Made by a program: the position numbers and the translations under genes. The notes under the pieces were generated by a model. It did not search any database and had not been told where the DNA came from. It saw only the letters and a list, made by a program, of their open reading frames with translations. This document shows positions 1-5,529 of a stretch of 5,742 nt of DNA, one piece after another (position 1 is the first letter of the stretch; each line of letters opens with the position of its first letter). Origin of the DNA: Acidimicrobiales bacterium (lineage in GTDB: Bacteria > Actinomycetota > Acidimicrobiia > Acidimicrobiales > SHLQ01); assembly GCA_013002375.1 (NCBI GenBank), contig JABDJW010000090.1:1-5742 (forward strand). The letters run 5' to 3'.

Positions 1-374
1 GGTCAGCGCTGACCCGCCTGGCGGCTCGTGGAAACGGTGCGGTCAGCCAGGACCTCGCCCGGGTGAACCGACGGATTCGCCAGGGTCTGTCCGAGGCGGA
101 GGCGCTCAAAGAGTGGGCCGCCACATCGGGCCTGCAACCGGTTCGCCGCCTCGTCGGCGTGTTGTCACTCAATCGCGAAGCGGCCGACCTCGGCCGGCTG
201 ATCGGCGACGAGGCCAAGACGATCCGTCGTGAGGCCCACCAGCGGCAGATCGAGCGGATCGAACGCCGCAACCAGCAGGTCTGGATTCCCGTCACGGTGG
301 CCGCCCTTGTCCCGGGCGTCGTCTTGCTCGCCGTTCCTTTCCTCGATGCCCTTTCCGGCTTCAGCGGAAGCTGA
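1..374 (+). CDS. tadC: TadC-like pilus assembly platform protein (GspF domain), C-terminal part
   Basis: Only the last 123 codons are visible; the gene enters from the left edge and its first complete codon is at position 3. TadC/TadB proteins are inner-membrane platform proteins that couple the TadA ATPase to pilin assembly. The visible part fits the second half of a GspF/T2SSF domain: an amphipathic helical bundle with GLSEAEALKEWA (residues 28-39 of the fragment), then an R/E/Q-rich helix (about 75-92, EAHQRQIERIERR). It ends in a hydrophobic membrane segment (about 93-113) with the family-typical VP...VPFLDAL ending. An internal GTG at 63 is in the same frame but lies inside the conserved fold, so it is not the start. 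The following genes are pilin and TadE/G-like, which supports a Tad rather than a general secretion role. TadB and TadC share this fold; TadC is preferred because it usually comes last, directly before the pilin genes. Confidence 0.8.
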   Translation, partial: SALTRLAARGNGAVSQDLARVNRRIRQGLSEAEALKEWAATSGLQPVRRLVGVLSLNREAADLGRLIGDEAKTIRREAHQRQIERIERRNQQVWIPVTVAALVPGVVLLAVPFLDALSGFSGS

Positions 375-461
375 ACGCTCACCGAACTCCCCTTCCCCAC
401 CATCAGCCAGAACCAAACCAACAAGCGAAGAGCCAAGCACCCAACAGTAAGGAACCAGCGC
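375..461 (+). promoter_or_regulatory. A/C-rich leader of the pilin-like gene with ribosome binding site
   Basis: This is the only sizeable gap inside the pilus cluster. It is markedly poorer in G and T than the surrounding genes: positions 404-447 contain no T at all. It ends in AAGGAA (449-454), seven bases before the ATG at 462, the best Shine-Dalgarno match in the cluster. An unstructured A/C-rich leader plus a strong binding site suits a highly translated pilin. It might also contain a promoter, but I cannot point to a convincing -35/-10 pair. The role is inferred; composition and binding site are directly visible. Confidence 0.45.
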
Positions 462-650
462 ATGCGTCCTGCAACAACCACACCCGCTTCCCGGTCCGGC
501 GACCGCGGCGAAGGCGTCATCTCCATGGCGATCGCTGTCCTGATCGTCGCCTTCCTCGGCGTCTTGATGTGGTTCGCCTTTCAGAACCTCTGGACCCAAG
601 CCGAAGCCGACATCAGCGGAAACGTGAACCAGATCGGCGCCGCCGGCTAG
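462..650 (+). CDS. Small pilin-like protein of the Tad/Flp system
   Basis: The 62-residue product has a short polar N-terminus, the motif GDRGEG (residues 13-18), and one long hydrophobic helix (about 19-40, starting VISMAIAVLIVAFLG). A short polar tail rich in Q/N/D (41-62) follows. Size, layout and position directly behind tadC match Flp-type or TadE-like pilin subunits, which are cut by a prepilin peptidase just before the hydrophobic helix and polymerised at the membrane. Cleavage after Gly16 is plausible. The classical Flp motif with Glu at +5 followed by Tyr is absent, so this may be a minor pilin or an actinobacterial variant rather than a textbook Flp. The ATG at 462 is chosen for its strong AAGGAA site seven bases upstream. 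Its TAG stop shares one base with the GTG start of the next gene, which implies translational coupling. Confidence 0.7.
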   Translation: MRPATTTPASRSGDRGEGVISMAIAVLIVAFLGVLMWFAFQNLWTQAEADISGNVNQIGAAG

Positions 651-1090
651 TGCCTGCTCGGCCCTCGGACCAATGCGCCGACGCCCGATTCGGCGCGGCC
701 GGCCGCGAGCGAGCGGCCGGCTTGTTCGCGTTGAGTTTCGGCTTCGTCGTGTTTCTCTCGTTGCTGTTGTTCAGCGTGCAGGTGATCTACCACCTCCACG
801 CCACCAGTCTGGTCAGCGGCGCTTCGATCGACGCAGTCCGATCGGTGGCCGGGTACGACGAGGTCGACGATCGCTCCGCCGCCCAGTTTCGGGCCGAAGC
901 CACGCTGCGGGATCGGCTTGGGGCCTACGGTCGCGAACGGGTTTCGATCAGCTGGTCGGAAGACATCGATTCGGTGGCCGTTCGGGTTCAAGCGACGCAC
1001 CCCTCGGTCTTCCCGGCCTGGTTCAGCGAGCGCCTGCCCTTCACCACGATCGATCGCACCTTCGAGGTCCGGGTCGAGGCGGTCCAGTGA
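650..1090 (+). CDS. TadE-like pseudopilin, first of two
   Basis: The product has 146 residues. A polar N-terminus with GRERAAG (18-24) is followed by one membrane helix (about 25-46, LFALSFGFVVFLSLLLFSVQ). The rest (about 50-146) is predicted to lie outside the membrane and ends in alternating hydrophobic strands. This is the TadE-family layout: a prepilin-like signal-anchor, then a small globular domain acting as a minor pilin or assembly factor of the Tad pilus. The sequence SGASIDAVRSVAG (56-68) sits where the family has its conserved Ala/Arg helix after the membrane segment. The GTG at 650 is chosen because it overlaps the previous TAG (TAGTG) and leaves a correctly sized N-terminus. The frame is open further upstream to 569, but that overlaps the pilin gene. 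It lacks the Glu that precedes the helix in typical TadE proteins, so it could instead be a TadF-like member. Confidence 0.7.
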   Translation: MPARPSDQCADARFGAAGRERAAGLFALSFGFVVFLSLLLFSVQVIYHLHATSLVSGASIDAVRSVAGYDEVDDRSAAQFRAEATLRDRLGAYGRERVSISWSEDIDSVAVRVQATHPSVFPAWFSERLPFTTIDRTFEVRVEAVQ

Positions 1091-1551
1091 GGCCCAAGCT
1101 GCGATCTTCACCGCAACGAACCGACTCCGACCGCGCCCAGATCGCCGGGATCGAGGTTCTTCCCTTCGGGTTCTTCATCCTGGTCGTGCTCACGTTGTTC
1201 ATCACGAGCATGTGGACCATCGTCGATTCGAAGCTGGCCGTTGCATCGGCGGCGCGAGAGGGGGCCCGGACCTACGTCGAGGCGTCGGCCACGCAGGATG
1301 CGCCCGGCCGCGCCCGCGCCCAGGTCCAAGCCACCCTCCTCGCCTACGGCCGCGGCGCCACCCACGAAGTCGAGATCACCAGTGGCCCGGACGCACTGGG
1401 CTCACCGTGCGGCCAGGTCACCCTGACGGTGTCGACCGATGTGGCCATGCTGAGCCTGCCCTGGATCGGCCGGGTGGCCGGGTCGGTGCGGGCCACCGCC
1501 AGCCACTCTGAACTGCTCGACAGCTACCGATCCCAGGCGGTGTGCGCATGA
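1087..1551 (+). CDS. tadE: TadE-like pseudopilin, second of two
   Basis: The product has 154 residues and is the clearest TadE-family match here. AQIAGIEVLPFG (18-29) carries the conserved Glu (Glu23) just inside the membrane helix (about 24-44). It is followed by the family-typical AVASAAREGARTYVEA (51-66). The remainder forms a small extracytoplasmic domain with two Cys (108 and 153) that could pair. TadE proteins are processed by the Tad prepilin peptidase and act as minor pilins in pilus assembly. The GTG start at 1087 overlaps the previous stop as GTGA; the frame is open far upstream but only across the preceding gene. Its own stop overlaps the next ATG as ATGA. The two adjacent TadE-like proteins are similar in plan but clearly diverged, so they probably have distinct positions in the pilus. 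Confidence 0.8.
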   Translation: MRPKLRSSPQRTDSDRAQIAGIEVLPFGFFILVVLTLFITSMWTIVDSKLAVASAAREGARTYVEASATQDAPGRARAQVQATLLAYGRGATHEVEITSGPDALGSPCGQVTLTVSTDVAMLSLPWIGRVAGSVRATASHSELLDSYRSQAVCA

Positions 1552-2060
1552 GGCCGACCAATGCCGCCTCCATACGAAGCGAACGGGCGTCGATCGTTCT
1601 GCTGTTCCCTGCCGCATTCCTCATCGTGCTGCTCTTGGCGTCGATTGCTCTTGACTTCGGTGCCGTCGAGTTACGCCAGCGCGAACTCAACAACGCGGCA
1701 GCCGCTGCCGCCAACGATGCCGTGACCTACGGTGTGGCGATCGAGTCGCTTCGCGCCGGTCGCGACGAAATTGTGCTCGATCCGATGTTGGTCGAGCGGG
1801 CCATCGCCGATTCCCTGGCTCGGCGTGGCGCGACCGACGTAGAGATCCTCGGCTTCTGCCTCGACTCCTCGGATCAGCGCGGCGTGAAGGTCGCCCTGGC
1901 CCGCCGGACGAACTATGTGCTGGCCCGCGTCGTCCCCGGCGCCGGCAGCGGTCGCGACTTGGTGGCCGTCGAGCGAGCATCGCTGGAATCCGATCGGTTC
2001 CCCAGCAGCCTCGCCCAATGTGACATTCCGGGACTCGCACTCCACTCTGAGGCCCGATGA
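1548..2060 (+). CDS. Short TadG-like protein of the Tad pilus
   Basis: The product has 170 residues. SERASIVLLF (11-20) leads into a membrane helix (about 15-35) ending SIALDFGAVELRQRELNNA (32-50), then an Ala-rich stretch (50-61). This is the signature of the TadG/TadE-G N-terminal domain, where a membrane helix ends in an Asp and is followed by an RxxLxxAADAAA-like helix. Full-length TadG proteins of Proteobacteria are several hundred residues long and may carry a von Willebrand A domain; none is present here, and short forms are common in Actinobacteria. The C-terminal part holds Cys104 and Cys158. The ATG at 1548 is preferred over the in-frame GTG at 1542 because it forms the ATGA overlap used again by the next gene. 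It is likely an inner-membrane-anchored pilus assembly factor. Confidence 0.7.
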   Translation: MRPTNAASIRSERASIVLLFPAAFLIVLLLASIALDFGAVELRQRELNNAAAAAANDAVTYGVAIESLRAGRDEIVLDPMLVERAIADSLARRGATDVEILGFCLDSSDQRGVKVALARRTNYVLARVVPGAGSGRDLVAVERASLESDRFPSSLAQCDIPGLALHSEAR

Positions 2061-3067
2061 CCGACGAAACCACTCTGCCGCCGGCCGACACGACGCTGCT
2101 GCACCACCGGGTCGCGCACCGACCCGACGATCGCGAGCTCCTGCGCCGCGAGGCGCGCCTGCTGCAACGGGCTGCCGGCCCCGGGGTGCTCGAACTCGTC
2201 GAATTCGCCGACGACGCGATCCAGACCGAGCTGAGCGTGGCGTGGTCCGGGGATCGCACCTGGGCCACCGAACCACCGGGCACCTTCGACGAGGCCATTC
2301 GCTCGCTGATCGCGGTCGCCGCCACCCTCGAGCGAATGCACGCGGCCGGCGTCGTGCACGGCGCGCTCAGCCCGGCCGCGCTGCACATCGACAAAGCGGG
2401 CCGCTCCACCATTGCCCAGTTCGACGAAGCGGCCGCCGTCGACGACCCGGAACCCGCGACCGACGTCAAAGCCCTGGCCCAGATCGGCGCCGATCGCGCC
2501 GAGCGGGCGATGCAGCTCGATCCCCGCCTCAGAGCCCACGAACGCCGCCGGCGCGACACCGCAGTCTGGATCCTGGGCAACCCACCGGCCGAGCCCGGCC
2601 AGCTGGCCACCGCGCTACAGGGCGTCGCCGAACCCGGCCGGCCCTGGTTCCAGGCCAACCACATCGGCATAGCCGCCGCGGCCCTCATCGTGGCCTCGAG
2701 CGCCGCGGTGCTCGTGCCCTGGATCGCCGACCGCTACGGCGACTCCGACCCCACCACTCGGGCCCCGGTGCTCGAAGTCAACGGCCAGCGCTACCAGGTG
2801 GGCGAACCGGGCGACGTCGCGTCGATCGCGGACTGGAACTGCGACGGTGCCGAGACCGCGGTACTGCTGCGGCCGAGCACCGGCACCGTGTTCGTCAGCC
2901 GGAGTTGGCGGAACCCTTCGCTGACTGTGGCTGGAGGGCTGCCGGGCGCTACCGGCTTCGCCGATCCGCCCGCACCGGCCTGCGGGGTCCTGGGCCTCAT
3001 CGGCCCGAAGGGCCCCGCCGAATTGCCGCTGCCGGCCGAACTTCTCCCCGAAAGCGACGACGACTAG
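2057..3067 (+). CDS. Membrane-anchored pseudokinase-like protein with FG-GAP-like ectodomain
   Basis: The product has 336 residues and starts at an ATGA overlap with the TadG-like gene. Residues about 20-170 resemble a shortened protein kinase. DRELLRREARLLQRA (25-39) fits helix C with Glu32; LIAVAATLERMHAAGVVHG (84-102) fits helix E running into the catalytic loop; TDVKALAQIG (135-144) fits helix F. The Gly-rich loop and VAIK lysine are not recognisable, the HRD-type aspartate is Ala103 (HGALSP), and DFG is replaced by QFDEA (121-125). Catalysis is therefore unlikely. A membrane helix follows at about 203-222. The outer part has VNGQRYQVGEPGD (241-253) and DWNCDGAETAVLLRPSTG (259-276), which resembles one FG-GAP/VCBS-like repeat; Cys262 and Cys309 could pair. 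The tail ends in acidic residues. A role as signalling scaffold or sensor for the pilus is inferred from its place in the operon. The kinase resemblance is by eye and needs a profile search. Confidence 0.65.
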   Translation: MTDETTLPPADTTLLHHRVAHRPDDRELLRREARLLQRAAGPGVLELVEFADDAIQTELSVAWSGDRTWATEPPGTFDEAIRSLIAVAATLERMHAAGVVHGALSPAALHIDKAGRSTIAQFDEAAAVDDPEPATDVKALAQIGADRAERAMQLDPRLRAHERRRRDTAVWILGNPPAEPGQLATALQGVAEPGRPWFQANHIGIAAAALIVASSAAVLVPWIADRYGDSDPTTRAPVLEVNGQRYQVGEPGDVASIADWNCDGAETAVLLRPSTGTVFVSRSWRNPSLTVAGGLPGATGFADPPAPACGVLGLIGPKGPAELPLPAELLPESDDD

Positions 3068-3076
3068 CGCCGATCC

Positions 3077-3082
3077 AGGGGA
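3077..3082 (+). promoter_or_regulatory. Ribosome binding site supporting a GTG start
   Basis: AGGGGA lies four bases before the GTG at 3087. It supports this GTG as the start of the LysM gene, which is the first gene after the overlapping block to need its own binding site. Confidence 0.5.
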
Positions 3083-3086
3083 CTCC

Positions 3087-3851
3087 GTGACCCATACCCC
3101 ACCATCGACAGCACCCCGACCGATCGGCTCCCGGGCCGGGTTGGTCGGGGCCTCGTTCGCCGCCGCCGGAGCATCGATCTGGCTGACCGTTGCGGCTCCG
3201 GCCACTCTTGCGCTCCCGGGTGATGAGGGGGTGGCCGAGTGGTTTGCCGAGGTCGGCCCGCTCGGTGCGGCGATGACCGGCGCGCGGGTGGCTGCCATCG
3301 GTCTGGCCGGGTGGGTCGCGTTGTTGGCCGCCGCCCATGTCCTGCCGGCAACCGGGGGCCTCGCCCGTCGGTGCACGCCACCCGCCCTGTTGCCGTTGTT
3401 CCTGGCCCTCGGCTCGGCCTGCACAGCAAGCAGCCCCGTCGCGCGAGGAGACGAGACCGCGTACCTGATACCGCTCGAGACCGCTGCGAACCCGCCGCCG
3501 CCATCTCTCGGCTCAGCGCCGGGCCCATCTCCGGCTGCCCCTGCGCCCGTCAAGGCGACGCCATCGCTCGCGGCCCGAGATCCGGGCCGCCAGCAGAGCG
3601 AGGCACCCGCCGACGCAGCTCCGGCCCGGGCCGCCACCTGGACCGTGGCCCCCGGTGATCACCTCTGGTCGATCGCGGTCCGGACGCTGGAGGATGCCTG
3701 GCATCGAGCCCCGACCGACGCCGAAACGGTGCCGTACTGGCGGGCGCTCATCGCCGCGAATCAATCGGTGCTGCTCGATCCGACCAACGCCGACCTGATC
3801 GTGCCCGGCCAGCGCCTGATCGTTCCGCCGGTACCGCTGCGACCGATCTGA
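3087..3851 (+). CDS. Membrane protein with C-terminal LysM domain
   Basis: The product has 254 residues. The N-terminal half has three hydrophobic segments, at about 18-39, 62-83 and 98-112, separated by short polar loops. A Pro/Ala/Ser-rich linker (about 133-182) leads to a LysM domain (184-246). The LysM ends are clear: WTVAPGDHLWSIA (185-197) and DLIVPGQRLIVPP (236-248). LysM binds the N-acetylglucosamine-containing glycan of peptidoglycan. The domain carries a longer than usual middle insert (about 200-222), as seen in many actinobacterial LysM proteins. The GTG start lies 19 bases after the pseudokinase stop with AGGGGA upstream, so the gene is probably in the same operon. The sequence before Cys112 (LALGSAC) is not a proper lipobox. 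With three segments the LysM would face outward if the N-terminus is inside. Anchoring or positioning of the pilus machine at the wall is an inference. Confidence 0.75.
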   Translation: MTHTPPSTAPRPIGSRAGLVGASFAAAGASIWLTVAAPATLALPGDEGVAEWFAEVGPLGAAMTGARVAAIGLAGWVALLAAAHVLPATGGLARRCTPPALLPLFLALGSACTASSPVARGDETAYLIPLETAANPPPPSLGSAPGPSPAAPAPVKATPSLAARDPGRQQSEAPADAAPARAATWTVAPGDHLWSIAVRTLEDAWHRAPTDAETVPYWRALIAANQSVLLDPTNADLIVPGQRLIVPPVPLRPI

Positions 3852-3870
3852 CGATTCCGCGCCCTCCGTC

Positions 3871-3889
3871 AGCGATCTGACAGATCGCT
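3871..3889. promoter_or_regulatory. Perfect 19-base palindrome: operator or U-less terminator hairpin
   Basis: Arms AGCGATCTG (3871-3879) and CAGATCGCT (3881-3889) are exact reverse complements around one A. It begins 20 bases after the LysM stop and ends 51 bases before the dehydrogenase ATG. As DNA it has the two-fold symmetry of a dimeric repressor site (TetR, MarR or GntR type). As RNA it can fold a 7-bp stem with a TGACA loop, but no T-run follows. CGATCTGAC recurs as a direct repeat at 3844-3852, over the LysM stop, and at 3873-3881. No regulator gene is visible in the window, so which role applies is undecided. Confidence 0.45.
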
Positions 3890-3924
3890 CCGCGATGGCG
3901 ACGTAGTGTCGGGTTGACTCCGGG

Positions 3925-3935
3925 AAAGGACGGGA
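3925..3935 (+). promoter_or_regulatory. Ribosome binding region deciding the dehydrogenase start
   Basis: AAAGGA (3925-3930) ends ten bases before the ATG at 3941, and GGGA (3932-3935) five bases before it. Neither the in-frame TTG at 3914 nor the ATG at 3989 has a comparable purine stretch, so 3941 is taken as the start. Confidence 0.45.
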
Positions 3936-3940
3936 ATCTC

Positions 3941-5287
3941 ATGGCGACACCACGGGATCATGATGCAGTCCACAGCGGTCATTCGAGCATGCCCCGCGGC
4001 ATCGTCGTCACGGGGGCCACCGGGTTCGTGGGCGGCGAGCTGCTCAAGCGACTTCTGCGCCGCGACGACGGCCGCACCATCGTGTGTCCGGTCCGGGCCG
4101 AGTCCGACGATGCGGCCGAGGTCCGCGGCTCCACCACGCTGTCGAGGCTGCTCGGCCGTGACCCGCGCCCCTACGAAGCCGACCGTGTCGAGTGGATTCG
4201 AGGTGATCTCGAGGAAGTCCGCCTCGGCTGGAGCAACGACACCTGGATCCGAGTCGCTCGCCAGACCAACGAGGTCTTCCACTGCGCGGCGGTCTCGCTC
4301 GACGCACCGTTGGACGAAGCGCACCGCGTGAACGTCACGGGCACCGTGCATGGGCACCAACTCGCGCTGACCGCCCACAACCTGCACCGTCGGTTCCGGC
4401 GCTTCCACCACCTCAGCAGCGCCTACGTGGCCGGGCGCACGACGGCGCGGGTGCACGCCAGCTACCTCCCGAACGACCGAGCGCACCACTACCGAAACGC
4501 CCACGAGCGCACCAAGGCCCGAGCCGAACGCTACCTCCGGGCGTCGGCGGTCGCCTCCGAACGCAACCGGGTCCCGATCTCGATCTACCGGCCCTCGATC
4601 GTGGCCGGCGACACCCATGGTGGCCGCACCACCAGCTGGAATGCGCTCTACGAACCGATGAAGATGGCGGCCCTCGGTCGGCTCCCCCACTTCCCCCATG
4701 GGGGCCGGGCCCTGGTCGACGCTGTCGGGGTCGACGTGGTGGTCGACGCCATGCTGGCCCTCGGCGAAACCGCACACTGTGACCTGCACGCCTACCACCT
4801 CACCGCCGGACCCTCGGCCTTCACCATCCGCGAGCTGCTCGATCGGACCATTCGCCGAGCCCTGGAGTACGAGGACTTCGAGCCCTCACCGACCGTGCTG
4901 TTGAACATCGCGAAGTGGACGGCAATGGCGGCCGCCGCCAAGGTTTCGGCCCGAGCACCGAAGACCTTCGGCCGGGGCCGGACGCACGCGCCGGCGGGCG
5001 TCCAGCGGTTCGCCCGGTGGTCGTCTCACCTGCCGTACACGATGGTGAACACCATCTTCGACAACAGCCGGGAGCAGGCACTTCTGCGACGTTTCGGCAT
5101 CCACCAACCCGACGGCAGCGACTATCTCGAATCGATCATCGGCTACGCCCTCGATACCCGGTTCGGAGCGATCGCGCCGCCGGTGATCGAACCGGTGGCC
5201 CGTCCGGCAATCGAGCCCAGCACCGGCTACGTCAGAAGAAATGCAGACAACCGCGCTTCCGTTCTGGAGCTTCTTGCCGATCCATAG
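3941..5287 (+). CDS. NAD(P)-dependent SDR-type reductase of the acyl-CoA/thioester reductase class
   Basis: The product has 448 residues. A Rossmann fold begins at once: IVVTGATGFVGG (21-32) is the dinucleotide loop, RGDL (87-90) contacts adenine, and FHCAA (113-117), NVTGT (131-135), LSSAYVAG (158-165) and YRPSIVAGD (216-224) are the expected core motifs. The C-terminal third (about 310-411), with FD at 373-374 and LRRFGIHQP (382-390), resembles the male-sterility/fatty acyl-CoA reductase family (NAD_binding_4) and thioester-reductase domains. These reduce acyl thioesters or related carbonyl substrates; the substrate here is unknown. In the active-site stretch NAHERTKARAE (186-196), Lys192 is kept but the residue four before it is His188, not the usual Tyr; Tyr184 is the nearest Tyr. 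No membrane segment is seen. It is separated from the pilus operon by 89 bases including a palindrome, so it is probably transcribed separately. It may start at 3914 or 3989 instead, but binding-site evidence favours 3941. Confidence 0.8.
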   Translation: MATPRDHDAVHSGHSSMPRGIVVTGATGFVGGELLKRLLRRDDGRTIVCPVRAESDDAAEVRGSTTLSRLLGRDPRPYEADRVEWIRGDLEEVRLGWSNDTWIRVARQTNEVFHCAAVSLDAPLDEAHRVNVTGTVHGHQLALTAHNLHRRFRRFHHLSSAYVAGRTTARVHASYLPNDRAHHYRNAHERTKARAERYLRASAVASERNRVPISIYRPSIVAGDTHGGRTTSWNALYEPMKMAALGRLPHFPHGGRALVDAVGVDVVVDAMLALGETAHCDLHAYHLTAGPSAFTIRELLDRTIRRALEYEDFEPSPTVLLNIAKWTAMAAAAKVSARAPKTFGRGRTHAPAGVQRFARWSSHLPYTMVNTIFDNSREQALLRRFGIHQPDGSDYLESIIGYALDTRFGAIAPPVIEPVARPAIEPSTGYVRRNADNRASVLELLADP

Positions 5288-5319
5288 GTCTATCGACCCA
5301 GATCGAAGGATCTTCCCGC

Positions 5320-5529
5320 ATGCGCTTCAGCCGGCGACTCCCCGGCCGCAAGGCGCAGTGGATCACCGACATGGCCGCAAACCTGCAGAACGACTATCCC
5401 CAGGTCAAGGGGCTCATCTGGTTCCAGCACACCGTCGGCAGCGGCTTCTGCGACCGAGACTGGACCACGACCGACTCGTCGATCGCAGCGATCCAGGCGG
5501 TCGCCTGCGTCGGGGAGTGTTCCTGCTAG
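5320..5529 (+). pseudogene. C-terminal remnant of a GH26-like glycoside hydrolase
   Basis: The 69 codons contain KAQWITDMAANLQ (11-23), YPQVKGLIWFQ (26-36), DW (47-48) and TDSSIAAIQAV (51-61). This order (K..W..., YP.VKA..WF, W...SS..A..A) matches my recollection of the last strand and helix of GH26-type mannanase-like domains. The catalytic acid and nucleophile of such enzymes lie far upstream and are absent, so the product cannot be an active hydrolase. The resemblance starts only a few residues after the ATG, and the sequence just upstream belongs to the dehydrogenase gene, which suggests a deletion or recombination joint. AAGGA (5306-5310), nine bases before the ATG, leaves open that a small protein is made. 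Codon use is still G/C-ending throughout, so decay is recent or the ORF is kept. The family call is by eye and moderate. Confidence 0.5.

Noticed and set aside
1687..2688. 333-codon open frame on the minus strand
   Set aside because: Its product is Arg/Ser/Ala-rich and low in structure, and it is antisense to the TadG-like and pseudokinase genes, which have domain evidence and overlap-coupled starts.
1915..3090. 391-codon plus-strand frame overlapping the pseudokinase gene
   Set aside because: Its product is an Arg/Pro-rich string typical of a shifted frame in GC-rich DNA; the other frame carries the domain resemblance and the ATGA start.
3402..3422. Lipobox-like LALGSAC in the LysM protein
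   Set aside because: It is internal, follows two earlier membrane segments, and has Gly at -3 where Leu, Val or Ile is expected, so lipoprotein processing is not supported.
2615..3637. 340-codon open frame on the minus strand
   Set aside because: Its Gly/Ala/Arg-rich product has no motif; it is antisense to the pseudokinase and LysM genes.
3877..3909. Possible promoter: CTGACA (3877-3882) with TAGTGT (3904-3909)
   Set aside because: The spacing is 21 bases and the -10 match is weak. The -35-like part lies inside the palindrome, so the match may be accidental. A promoter for the reductase gene is likely somewhere here but I cannot place it.
3869..4798. 309-codon open frame on the minus strand
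   Set aside because: It lies fully antisense to the reductase gene, whose protein has clear Rossmann motifs. The antisense product has no recognisable domain and is explained by GC-rich codon composition.
5287..5313. Two small hairpins, GGTC/GACC (5287-5298) and AGATC/GATCT (5300-5313)
   Set aside because: The stems are only four and five base pairs with no T-run. They are too weak to call a terminator, although the second covers the AAGGA site of the short ORF.
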